NCBI GenBank assembly: GCA_039972875.1
Contig: JBDWMA010000019.1
Coordinates: forward strand, 158,817 to 222,816
DNA length: 64,000 nucleotides
Source of the DNA: Pseudoruegeria sp039972875
GTDB taxonomy: Bacteria; Pseudomonadota; Alphaproteobacteria; Rhodobacterales; Rhodobacteraceae
Reading direction: 5' to 3'
In this document: positions 52,501 through 61,162 of the stretch, one piece after another
Layout: every line of letters begins with the position of its first letter
How positions within the stretch are numbered: position 1 is the stretch's first letter
Position numbers and translations under genes: made by a program
Notes under the pieces: generated by a model
Databases searched by the model: none
Seen by the model: the letters and a program-made list of their open reading frames with translations, nothing else
What the model was told of the DNA's origin: nothing

Positions 52501-53664
52501 CGCCTGAAAACACAAATCGTTGGTAAAACAGCTGTTAAAGGCCCACGTGGTGTGGTCCCGAACTCTGTGATCACCGAAGAGCTGCTGGACACATTGCCCA
52601 AAAGCATGTGGTGGATGCTGGCCCTCGAAGAAGAAGCGGATGCGCAAATTCTTGAGGCAATGAATTCACAGTACGAGGCGCAGAAACGCGCTTTGGATGC
52701 TCGGTTCGAAGACAAAGTCGAAAAAGTCCGTCGTGGCGATGATCTGCCTCCGGGTGTGATGAAGATGGTCAAAGTCTTTATCGCGGTGAAGCGTAAGCTG
52801 CAGCCGGGTGATAAGATGGCGGGTCGTCACGGGAACAAAGGTGTTATTTCCAAAGTTGTGCCTATGGAAGACATGCCGTTCCTTGCCGATGGGACGCCGG
52901 TTGACTTCTGTTTGAACCCGCTGGGTGTTCCTTCGCGGATGAACGTTGGTCAGATCCTAGAAACCCATATGGGTTGGGCAAGCCGTGGTCTGGGTATCCA
53001 GATTGACGACGCTTTGGGTGAATACCGTCGTTCTGGTGACATGACACCGGTACGCGAAGCCATGCGGATTGCCTATGGTGATGACGTCTACGAAGAAGGT
53101 CTCGCCGGTATCGAAGAAGAGGCGCTGCTGGAAAAAGCGGGCAATGTGACCCGTGGTGTTCCAATCGCGACCCCGGTTTTCGATGGCGCTAAAGAAGCCG
53201 ACGTAAACGAGGCATTGGTTAAGGCGGGCTTCTCGCATTCCGGTCAGTCCATCTTGTTTGATGGTCGCTCCGGTGAGCAATTCGCCCGTCCGGTGACTGT
53301 GGGTATGAAATACCTGCTAAAACTGCACCACCTTGTGGACGACAAAATCCACGCCCGTTCGACTGGGCCGTACTCTCTCGTCACACAGCAGCCGCTGGGT
53401 GGTAAAGCTCAGTTCGGTGGTCAGCGCTTTGGTGAGATGGAGGTCTGGGCTCTGGAAGCTTATGGCGCTGCATACACCTTGCAAGAGATGCTGACAGTCA
53501 AATCGGATGATGTTGCAGGCCGGACCAAGGTCTACGAAAGCATTGTTAAAGGCGAAGACAACTTTGAAGCCGGCGTGCCGGAATCCTTCAACGTTCTCGT
53601 GAAAGAGGTCCGTGGCCTCGGCCTGAACATGGAACTCCTGGATGCGGAGGAAACGAGCGAGTAA
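49525..53664 (+). CDS. rpoB: DNA-directed RNA polymerase subunit beta
   Basis: 1379 residues from ATG 49525 (AAGGTG upstream); an in-frame start at 49474 is less likely. Starts [17 protein letters not shown]; the rifampicin region reads [20 protein letters not shown] near residue 532 with no resistance-type change seen by eye; [19 protein letters not shown] follows near residue 575, and the C-terminal [20 protein letters not shown] region is intact. Catalytic core subunit of RNA polymerase. Its stop overlaps the small gene at 53664 by one base. Confidence 0.98.
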   Translation: [1379 protein letters not shown]

Positions 53665-53861
53665 TGGTTCTACCAATTTGGTTGGCTTATCTATGCTTTC
53701 CTTTTGGTCTGGTATTTTTAGCCAGAGCTTTTTGGAAGCAAGACGAAGAGAACCCTTGGTATAACCCTGAAAGACCGAAAGCCTTTGTCTGGGGCGTAAT
53801 GCTTATAGCCTTCGCCCTAGACGCCGCAATCTTTGGATATTTACCCATTTGGGGAGAATAA
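53664..53861 (+). CDS. small two-helix membrane protein between rpoB and rpoC
   Basis: 65-residue ORF whose ATG overlaps the rpoB stop (TAATG) and which ends two bases before the rpoC start at 53864. Two hydrophobic helices are predicted: about 4-22 (PIWLAYLCFPFGLVFLARA) and about 41-58 (FVWGVMLIAFALDAAIFG), joined by an acidic, proline-containing loop (KQDEENPWYNPERP). Termination-coupled initiation and exact packing between two essential genes support it as real. I do not recognise a family. rpoB and rpoC are normally adjacent, so this is unusual. Confidence 0.7.
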   Translation: MVLPIWLAYLCFPFGLVFLARAFWKQDEENPWYNPERPKAFVWGVMLIAFALDAAIFGYLPIWGE

Positions 53862-53863
53862 GA

Positions 53864-56800
53864 ATGAACCAGGAACTGACAAACAACCCGTTTAACCCTT
53901 TGGCCCCTCAGAAGACCTTTGATGAGATCAAGGTTTCTCTGGCGTCCCCAGAGCGGATCCTTTCTTGGTCCTTTGGCGAGATTAAGAAGCCAGAGACCAT
54001 TAACTACCGGACGTTCAAACCAGAACGTGACGGCCTGTTCTGTGCGCGTATTTTTGGCCCAATCAAAGACTATGAATGTCTTTGCGGCAAATATAAGCGC
54101 ATGAAGTATCGCGGCGTTGTCTGCGAGAAATGTGGCGTCGAGGTGACGTTGCAAAAGGTCCGTCGTGAGCGCATGGGCCACATCGAACTGGCGTCGCCTG
54201 TCGCACACATCTGGTTCCTGAAATCGCTGCCATCCCGCATCGGTCTGATGCTGGATATGACACTGCGTGATCTGGAACGTATCCTCTACTTCGAAAACTA
54301 CGTTGTGATCGAACCGGGCCTCACAGACCTGACATATGGTCAGCTGATGAGCGAAGAAGAGTACATGGACGCGCAAGATGTCTATGGCATGGATGCTTTC
54401 ACCGCCGGTATCGGTGCGGAAGCCATCCGTGAAATGCTCTCTATGATCGATCTTGAAGCCGAAGCCGAGACGCTGCGTGCCGATCTGGCCGAAGCCACTG
54501 GCGAGCTGAAGCCTAAGAAGATCATCAAGCGTTTGAAAGTGGTCGAAAGCTTTCTTGAATCTGGCAACCGTCCAGAGTGGATGATTTTGACTGTGATCCC
54601 TGTGATCCCACCAGAGCTGCGCCCGCTGGTGCCGCTGGATGGTGGTCGTTTTGCGACGTCCGATTTGAACGACCTTTACCGTCGTGTGATCAACCGGAAC
54701 AACCGTCTGAAACGTCTGATCGAATTGCGTGCGCCTGATATCATCGTGCGGAACGAAAAACGGATGTTGCAAGAATCTGTGGATGCGTTGTTTGACAATG
54801 GTCGTCGTGGCCGTGTGATCACGGGTGCGAATAAGCGTCCGCTGAAATCGTTGTCTGACATGCTGAAGGGCAAGCAAGGTCGCTTCCGTCAGAACCTTTT
54901 GGGTAAACGCGTCGACTTTTCCGGTCGTTCGGTCATTGTGACCGGTCCGGAGCTTAAACTGCATCAATGTGGTTTACCCAAAAAGATGGCGCTAGAGCTG
55001 TTCAAGCCGTTCATCTATTCCCGCCTCGAAGCTAAAGGTCTGTCTTCCACTGTGAAGCAAGCCAAAAAGCTGGTGGAAAAAGAGCGTCCCGAAGTTTGGG
55101 ATATCTTGGATGAAGTGATCCGCGAACACCCCGTTATGTTGAACCGTGCACCGACGCTGCACCGTTTGGGCATTCAGGCGTTCGAACCCACATTGATCGA
55201 AGGCAAAGCCATCCAGCTGCACCCGCTCGTCTGTTCCGCGTTTAACGCTGACTTTGACGGCGACCAAATGGCTGTTCACGTACCGCTCTCACTGGAAGCC
55301 CAGTTGGAAGCACGTGTCTTGATGATGTCCACAAACAACGTTCTATCCCCTGCAAACGGTGCACCTATCATCGTTCCATCGCAGGATATGATCCTTGGTC
55401 TGTATTACATCACCATGGAACGTGAAGGCATGAAGGGTGAAGGCATGATCTTCTCTTCGGTGGACGAGGTGCAACATGCGCTCGACGCCGGTGAGGTCCA
55501 TCTGCACTCCAAAATTCAAGCACGTATCAAGCAGATCGATGAGACTGGTCTTGAGGTGTATCAACGGTTTGAGACCACGCCAGGTCGGATGCGTTTGGGC
55601 GCGTTGCTGCCATTGAACACCAAAGCACCGTTTGAGCTGGTGAACCGTCTTCTACGGAAGAAAGAGGTTCAGCAGGTCATCGATACCGTTTACCGGTATT
55701 GTGGTCAGAAAGAATCTGTCATTTTCTGTGACCAGATCATGACAGTTGGTTTCCGCGAAGCGTTCAAAGCCGGTATTTCCTTCGGTAAAGACGACATGGT
55801 TATTCCTGACAACAAGTGGGGTATCGTTGATGATACACGCGATCAGGTTAAAGGCTTTGAACAACAGTATATGGACGGCCTGATCACTCAGGGTGAAAAG
55901 TACAACAAAGTGGTTGATGCATGGTCAAAGTGTAACGACAAAGTCACCGACGCGATGATGGGAACCATCTCTGACACGGGTCGTGACGAAACCGGCGCCG
56001 AACGTGAACCGAACTCGGTTTACATGATGGCACACTCCGGTGCGCGTGGGTCTGTGACACAGATGAAACAGCTGGGCGGTATGCGCGGTCTGATGGCCAA
56101 GCCGAACGGTGAGATCATCGAAACGCCGATCATCTCGAACTTTAAAGAAGGCCTGACCGTTCTAGAGTACTTCAACTCTACGCACGGTGCGCGTAAAGGT
56201 CTGTCTGATACCGCTCTGAAAACAGCGAACTCGGGTTATTTGACTCGTCGTCTGGTGGATGTGGCTCAGGATTGCATCGTGCGTCAGCATGATTGTGGGA
56301 CTGAAATCGCAATTACCGCCGAAGCCGCTGTGAATGACGGTGAAGTTGTGTCCTCACTCGGTGAACGTATTCTAGGTCGTGTGTCTGCAGACGAAGTTCT
56401 GCGTCCCGGCACAGACGAAGTTCTGCTCACCAAGAATGAGCTGATCGACGAGCGTAAAGCTGATATGGTCGAAGAGGCCGGTGTGGCCAGCATGCGGATC
56501 CGCAGCCCATTGACGTGTGAGGCCGAAGAAGGCGTATGCGCCATGTGTTACGGTCGTGACCTTGCTCGCGGTACACTGGTTAACCAAGGTGAAGCCGTCG
56601 GCATCATCGCGGCACAATCTATCGGTGAGCCTGGGACACAGCTGACAATGCGGACGTTCCACATTGGCGGTGTTGCTCAGGGTGGTCAGCAGTCCTTCCA
56701 GGAAGCTGGTCAAGAGGGTCGCATTGAATTCCGCAACGCGGCGCTACTCGAGAATGCGCATGGCGAAGCAATCGTAATGGGTCGGAACATGGTTCTGGCA

Positions 56801-58135
56801 ATTATTGATGAAAACGATCAAGAGCGTGCGTCGTTCAAGCTGACTTATGGTTCCAAAGTCCACGTCAAAGAGGGTCAAAAGATCGACCGCGGCGACAAAC
56901 TATTCGAATGGGATCCATACACACTACCGATCATTGCTGAAAAAGCGGGTAAAGCGAAATTCGTCGATCTGTATTCAGGCATTTCGGTGCGTGATGAGAC
57001 CGATGATGCAACTGGCATGACTCAGAAGATCGTTACCGATTGGCGTGCTGCGCCCAAAGGCAACGAACTTAAGCCTGAGATCCTGATCATTGGCGACGAT
57101 GGCGAACCGGTTCGCAACGATGCGGGCAACCCGGTAACCTATCCGATGTCTGTTGATGCGGTTCTTTCCATTGAAGAAGGTGACGTCATCAAAGCGGGTG
57201 ATGTGGTTGCGCGTATTCCACGTGAGGGTGCGAAAACCAAAGACATCACCGGTGGTCTGCCGCGTGTTGCCGAATTGTTCGAAGCACGTCGTCCTAAAGA
57301 TCACGCGATCATCGCTGAGATTGATGGCTACGTTCGTTATGGCCGTGACTATAAGAACAAACGCCGGATTAGCATTGAGCCAGCAGATGACACGATGGAG
57401 CCCGTCGAATACATGGTGCCTAAGGGCAAACACATCCCGGTCGCGGAAGGTGATTTTGTTCAAAAAGGCGACTACATCATGGATGGCAACCCAGCGCCCC
57501 ATGACATCCTATCTATCATGGGTGTCGAAGCGTTGGCTGACTACATGATCGACGAAGTTCAGGACGTTTACCGTCTACAAGGCGTTAAGATCAACGATAA
57601 GCACATCGAAGTTATCGTCCGTCAGATGCTCCAGAAATGGGAAATCCAGGACAGCGGTGACACTGTGTTGCTTAAGGGCGAAAACGTGGACAAAGCTGAG
57701 TTCGATGAAGCGAACGAAAAGGCATTGGCACGTGGTGGCCGTCCGGCCAAAGGCGAGCCGATCCTCTTGGGGATCACCAAGGCTTCGTTGCAAACCCGGT
57801 CGTTTATCTCTGCGGCGTCGTTCCAGGAAACCACACGTGTTTTGACCGAGGCTTCGGTTCAAGGCAAACGCGACAAGCTGGTTGGCCTGAAAGAGAACGT
57901 CATCGTGGGACGCTTGATCCCAGCCGGAACGGGTGGGGCTACGCAGCAAATGCGTCGCGTTGCTCAGGATCGTGACAATGTTGTTCTCGAAGCGCGTCGC
58001 GCTGAAGCAGAGGAAGCTGTCGCGATTGCCGCACCAGCGAACGAAGCTGCGGAAGCCGTCTTCAACAACGATGTTGTGGGTGGGGATGAGTTCGACACAA
58101 TCATCGCGGACACGCCTGAAAGCCGCGAAGAGTAA
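53864..58135 (+). CDS. rpoC: DNA-directed RNA polymerase subunit beta'
   Basis: 1423 residues from ATG 53864 (GGGGAGAATAAG upstream). N-terminal zinc site CLCGKYKRMKYRGVVCEKCG near residue 71; catalytic Mg site NADFDGDQMAVH near residue 463; trigger-loop region and second zinc site with CEAEEGVCAMCYGRDLARG near residue 886, then GEPGTQLTMRTFHIGG. All core motifs intact. Followed by a clear terminator at 58160, which ends the rpoBC operon. Confidence 0.98.
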   Translation: MNQELTNNPFNPLAPQKTFDEIKVSLASPERILSWSFGEIKKPETINYRTFKPERDGLFCARIFGPIKDYECLCGKYKRMKYRGVVCEKCGVEVTLQKVRRERMGHIELASPVAHIWFLKSLPSRIGLMLDMTLRDLERILYFENYVVIEPGLTDLTYGQLMSEEEYMDAQDVYGMDAFTAGIGAEAIREMLSMIDLEAEAETLRADLAEATGELKPKKIIKRLKVVESFLESGNRPEWMILTVIPVIPPELRPLVPLDGGRFATSDLNDLYRRVINRNNRLKRLIELRAPDIIVRNEKRMLQESVDALFDNGRRGRVITGANKRPLKSLSDMLKGKQGRFRQNLLGKRVDFSGRSVIVTGPELKLHQCGLPKKMALELFKPFIYSRLEAKGLSSTVKQAKKLVEKERPEVWDILDEVIREHPVMLNRAPTLHRLGIQAFEPTLIEGKAIQLHPLVCSAFNADFDGDQMAVHVPLSLEAQLEARVLMMSTNNVLSPANGAPIIVPSQDMILGLYYITMEREGMKGEGMIFSSVDEVQHALDAGEVHLHSKIQARIKQIDETGLEVYQRFETTPGRMRLGALLPLNTKAPFELVNRLLRKKEVQQVIDTVYRYCGQKESVIFCDQIMTVGFREAFKAGISFGKDDMVIPDNKWGIVDDTRDQVKGFEQQYMDGLITQGEKYNKVVDAWSKCNDKVTDAMMGTISDTGRDETGAEREPNSVYMMAHSGARGSVTQMKQLGGMRGLMAKPNGEIIETPIISNFKEGLTVLEYFNSTHGARKGLSDTALKTANSGYLTRRLVDVAQDCIVRQHDCGTEIAITAEAAVNDGEVVSSLGERILGRVSADEVLRPGTDEVLLTKNELIDERKADMVEEAGVASMRIRSPLTCEAEEGVCAMCYGRDLARGTLVNQGEAVGIIAAQSIGEPGTQLTMRTFHIGGVAQGGQQSFQEAGQEGRIEFRNAALLENAHGEAIVMGRNMVLAIIDENDQERASFKLTYGSKVHVKEGQKIDRGDKLFEWDPYTLPIIAEKAGKAKFVDLYSGISVRDETDDATGMTQKIVTDWRAAPKGNELKPEILIIGDDGEPVRNDAGNPVTYPMSVDAVLSIEEGDVIKAGDVVARIPREGAKTKDITGGLPRVAELFEARRPKDHAIIAEIDGYVRYGRDYKNKRRISIEPADDTMEPVEYMVPKGKHIPVAEGDFVQKGDYIMDGNPAPHDILSIMGVEALADYMIDEVQDVYRLQGVKINDKHIEVIVRQMLQKWEIQDSGDTVLLKGENVDKAEFDEANEKALARGGRPAKGEPILLGITKASLQTRSFISAASFQETTRVLTEASVQGKRDKLVGLKENVIVGRLIPAGTGGATQQMRRVAQDRDNVVLEARRAEAEEAVAIAAPANEAAEAVFNNDVVGGDEFDTIIADTPESREE

Positions 58136-58159
58136 GTTCTGTTACATCTAAAATTTGGT

Positions 58160-58194
58160 AACCCCCGTCATGAAAGTGGCGGGGGTTTTCTTTT
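58160..58194 (+). terminator. Rho-independent terminator after rpoC
   Basis: AACCCCCG (58160-58167) pairs perfectly with CGGGGGTT (58180-58187), then TTCTTTT. Located 24 bases after the rpoC stop. Confidence 0.88.
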
Positions 58195-58195
58195 G

Positions 58196-58452
58196 CCCGC
58201 TGGGATTTTTGATAAACAGAGGGCGTGCAAAACTATGCGCAAATCAGATAAATCCACCGTGCGTCACGATGCGAGAACAACAGTCCAATATGTTGTAGCC
58301 TGTATAGGAAAAATGCGTAAATTATTGGGACTTAACGTCATTTGATTTTGAGCTTTTGCGCGCCTCTGCAGAACATCCTTGTCAAAAACAGCATTCCGTT
58401 GTTCATAGATACACTCTGAACTAAAAGGTCCGCAAAATTGCGGTGCTGATTT
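58196..58452. other. intergenic region before the EamA gene
   Basis: About 250 bases between the rpoC terminator and the EamA-family gene. A TTGTCA hexamer at 58379-58384 could be a -35 element but no good -10 was found. No ORF with a ribosome site and no repeats seen. Confidence 0.4.
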
Positions 58453-59334
58453 ATGCCAATTCTTCATGATAACACACGCGGCGCGCTCCATATGATTGGG
58501 GCGATGGCCGGTTACACCGTCAACGACGCCTTCATAAAGGTTCTTTTGGCGGATATGTCTTTTTACCAAGCAATATTTATCAGAGGATGTCTGATTACTT
58601 TGTTGCTGTGTGTTTTGGTGTATGTGAAGGGCGGTCAGTCGCTTCGCATGGGACGCAAGGATTGGGTGGTTATCACCGCGCGGACAATCACCGAAGTCAC
58701 AGGAACCTATTTTTTCCTTGTTGCCTTATCCAATATGCCCATCGCCAACGTGACGGCGATACTGCAAAGCCTTCCGTTGACCGTGGCGTTGGCGGCGGCA
58801 TTGTTCTTACGAGAGCCGATTGGGTGGGGGCGGATGATAGCCATTTTAATTGGCTTTGTTGGTGTATTGTTGATCGTACAGCCGGGTACAGAAGGTTTCG
58901 ATGTCTATGCTATCTATGGTTTGATTGCGGTTGCGTTTATTACAGCGCGGGACGTGTTGGCACGAATTGTATCGGATGCGGTTCCCTCCATGAGCGTGGC
59001 CATTTCCGCCTCTATCGGCGTAACTCTGTTTGGCGGCGTTGGCATGGTAGGAGCGGAGTGGGTAGGCCTATCTACGAGCAACTGGCTGTTCATGGGCGGG
59101 TCTGTCATTGCGCTGACACTTGGCTATATTTTTAGTGTTTCAGTCATGCGCATCGGCGATGTCGGTTTCGTGGCGCCGTTTCGGTATAGCAGCTTGTTGA
59201 TCGCTCTGGTTCTGGGATTCGTTTTGTTTCGGGAATGGCCTGATACTTTGACCCTGATTGGCAGCGGTATCGTCGTGGCCACGGGGATCTGGGTGTTGTT
59301 TCAAGAGCGAACGGTGTCAGGCGGAGCGCGTTAG
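58453..59334 (+). CDS. EamA-family (DMT) transporter
   Basis: 293-residue inner-membrane protein with ten predicted helices in two EamA repeats. First repeat includes GYTVNDAFIKVLLADMSFYQ near residue 20 and SNMPIANVTAILQSLPLTVA near residue 95; the second has IGDVGFVAPFRYSSLLIAL near residue 233 and FREWPDTLTLIGSGIVVATG near residue 257. Exports or imports unknown metabolites; members of this group are often called RhaT- or S-adenosylmethionine-like, but no specific substrate can be assigned. No ribosome site precedes the ATG. The 3' end forms part of a palindrome with the next gene. Confidence 0.88.
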   Translation: MPILHDNTRGALHMIGAMAGYTVNDAFIKVLLADMSFYQAIFIRGCLITLLLCVLVYVKGGQSLRMGRKDWVVITARTITEVTGTYFFLVALSNMPIANVTAILQSLPLTVALAAALFLREPIGWGRMIAILIGFVGVLLIVQPGTEGFDVYAIYGLIAVAFITARDVLARIVSDAVPSMSVAISASIGVTLFGGVGMVGAEWVGLSTSNWLFMGGSVIALTLGYIFSVSVMRIGDVGFVAPFRYSSLLIALVLGFVLFREWPDTLTLIGSGIVVATGIWVLFQERTVSGGAR

Positions 59335-59348
59335 TTCCAACTAACGCG
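59327..59348. terminator. perfect palindrome spanning both convergent stop codons
   Basis: CGCGTTAGTT (59327-59336) and AACTAACGCG (59339-59348) are perfect inverted repeats separated by CC. The palindrome contains the EamA stop (TAG 59332-59334) and the stop of the convergent Hint gene (59341-59343), so both genes end inside one hairpin. Probable bidirectional terminator, without T-runs. Confidence 0.55.
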
Positions 59349-60336
59349 ACATTTCCGCCAACAGAGTTTGGGCCTCAAACCGACGTAAACGCAACCGGTC
59401 AGGGGATACGTATTGCATCATGTCCGGATCAATCCCATTTAAGGTTCTAAGTCGCCCCATCTGTTTCATTCTATTCAGCCAGCCTACTGAAAGGCTATGC
59501 CCACAAAGGCTTTCAACCCAATGAATATCGGTTTGGACTACCTCAGGACGATCCAAAATAAGATGATAATAGGAGAGGGAACCAACGTGATCCTTCTGTT
59601 CTGTTCGGGCCTGGCTCTTAAATTCGTGGGCTTCAACAAAAACTTCGGCTTCCCCAAACTCATAATCCACATGGTGCCCGCTGAGTTGCACGGCTTGCGC
59701 GGGGGCTAGATGCGTATGCTGTCCACAAAGTGTTGATCTGGGGGAGAATACGATTGGTTGCAGCATTGGAAGACATCGGAGCACGACCTCTGAAATTGGG
59801 ATTCTGGCGACGCCTAAAACAGTGGATTCTTTGTTGTTCGGAGAACGAAGTTTTTGACCTGGGCGAATGTGCTCCACACAAACATGTCCGTCTGGGGTCG
59901 CAATTCGCGTGCCTTTGGCAATACCAGTGCATTGAACGTTTGGCATGGAAGCGAGGGTTGTAAGCAATAAATCAATCAAGCCATCTAGAGCGGTATTGTT
60001 CCCCAAATTTCCAAGACGTTCTGATCCTGTTTCGCTTAATCTTTTGGTTTCTCCCGTAACGGAGTCCCGCAGGCTTATTTCTGCGCCAAACCGGCGAAGG
60101 CAGTCGGTGTATTTTGAAGCGACGGACGAGGGAAGGGCGTGTAAATCAGCGCTGTCCAGAAGGGATACTGATTCCGACGGGTCGAATGCATGGAGGAAAC
60201 CCAAATCATCGGAGTATACTTCTATTCCGGCCAAGGAGGTTGTTAATGGTTCGCACAGCACGTTTGACTCACGGGTAAACTGTGCCTGAGGCTCCGGTGC
60301 AAATACGGACTGACTAAATACATCAAAAGGCTTCAT
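59341..60336 (-). CDS. Hint_2-domain protein
   Basis: 331 residues from ATG 60336 (a TTG at 60360 is possible). The N-terminal third (about 1-135) has no recognised domain. The rest resembles Hint_2 domains common in Rhodobacterales: CTGIAKGTRIATPDGHVCVE near residue 136 with the nucleophile-type Cys, PISEVVLRCLPMLQPIVFSP, then CGQHTHLAPAQAVQL, and the late YYHLILDRPEVVQTDIHWVE segment. There is no signal peptide and no C-terminal Asn-Cys extein junction, so it is not an inactive intein of a known host gene. Function unknown; Hint folds can self-cleave proteins. Confidence 0.75.
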   Translation of the reverse strand: MKPFDVFSQSVFAPEPQAQFTRESNVLCEPLTTSLAGIEVYSDDLGFLHAFDPSESVSLLDSADLHALPSSVASKYTDCLRRFGAEISLRDSVTGETKRLSETGSERLGNLGNNTALDGLIDLLLTTLASMPNVQCTGIAKGTRIATPDGHVCVEHIRPGQKLRSPNNKESTVLGVARIPISEVVLRCLPMLQPIVFSPRSTLCGQHTHLAPAQAVQLSGHHVDYEFGEAEVFVEAHEFKSQARTEQKDHVGSLSYYHLILDRPEVVQTDIHWVESLCGHSLSVGWLNRMKQMGRLRTLNGIDPDMMQYVSPDRLRLRRFEAQTLLAEMSR

Positions 60337-60778
60337 GGCGTTTGACTTCCAATTTTCCAAAACTAATAAACAATTCTACGCTATGCTCTGGTCTGGGTTT
60401 TTTTTAGATTGGATTTGGACCATTTTGGGGCATCGGATTTGTGTTTGCCTTATTCATGAGGGAAGGGGGGTAACGTCCGCTGAGATGTCGAAACCCTTCT
60501 GGACCCCGAAGCGATATTGACAACCTGTGCGACTCCCCATATTACGCGCCTCATCCGGCTATGGGTTTTCCCCATTTGTGCCGAATCCAAAATTGTAGTG
60601 ATCAAGATCTGAGCCGCTTTTAGGCTTTGGTCCTCTGCGAACTCACCGCGTCGTTTGCCTCGGAATGGAAACGATTGCGGGTTTTTGTGTTGTCTGAAAG
60701 GGCCGCACGTTAAATTTCACCGCGTGGGTTTCGACCTGCGTACCGCGTCTAAATGTTGCAAAACGGGGAATGACCTGA
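60337..60778 (+). promoter_or_regulatory. str operon promoter and leader
   Basis: About 440 bases without a gene. A strong candidate promoter is TTGACA (60517-60522), 17-base spacer, TATTAC (60540-60545), pointing to rpsL; it would give a leader of about 230 bases. The part nearer the Hint gene is AT-rich with a T-run (60399-60406) and probably carries that gene's promoter. No repeats or credible small ORFs seen. Confidence 0.6.
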
Positions 60779-61150
60779 ATGCCAACGATCCAACAGCTGA
60801 TCCGCAAACCGCGTCAGCCTAAAGTAAAGCGCCAGAAGTCTCAGCACTTGCAAGCGTGTCCACAAAAACGGGGTGTATGTACGCGCGTATATACAACCAC
60901 ACCTAAGAAACCGAACTCTGCGATGCGTAAGGTTGCCAAAGTGCGCCTGACAAATGGCTTTGAGGTCATCTCTTACATCCCAGGTGAAAGCCACAACCTT
61001 CAGGAACACTCTGTGGTTCTGATCCGTGGCGGCCGTGTAAAAGACCTTCCCGGTGTCCGTTACCACATTCTGCGTGGTGTTTTGGATACCCAAGGCGTCA
61101 AAGATCGTAAACAACGTCGTTCGAAATACGGCGCCAAGCGTCCTAAATAA
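60779..61150 (+). CDS. rpsL: 30S ribosomal protein S12
   Basis: 123 residues: PTIQQLIRKPRQPKVKRQKS at the start, CPQKRGVCTRVYTTTPKKPN with the conserved lysine of the streptomycin-site TPKKPNSA motif, and RGGRVKDLPGVRYHILRG near residue 85, also wild type. Part of the decoding centre. First gene of the str operon. Confidence 0.98.
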   Translation: MPTIQQLIRKPRQPKVKRQKSQHLQACPQKRGVCTRVYTTTPKKPNSAMRKVAKVRLTNGFEVISYIPGESHNLQEHSVVLIRGGRVKDLPGVRYHILRGVLDTQGVKDRKQRRSKYGAKRPK

Positions 61151-61162
61151 GGAGAGAGCGAG

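Noticed and set aside
53687..54967. 426-codon open frame antisense to rpoC
   Set aside because: Same reason: composition typical of an antisense shadow of a highly expressed gene.
60335..60520. 61-codon frame upstream of rpsL on the + strand
   Set aside because: Begins inside the opposite-strand Hint start region, lacks a ribosome site and overlaps the promoter zone.
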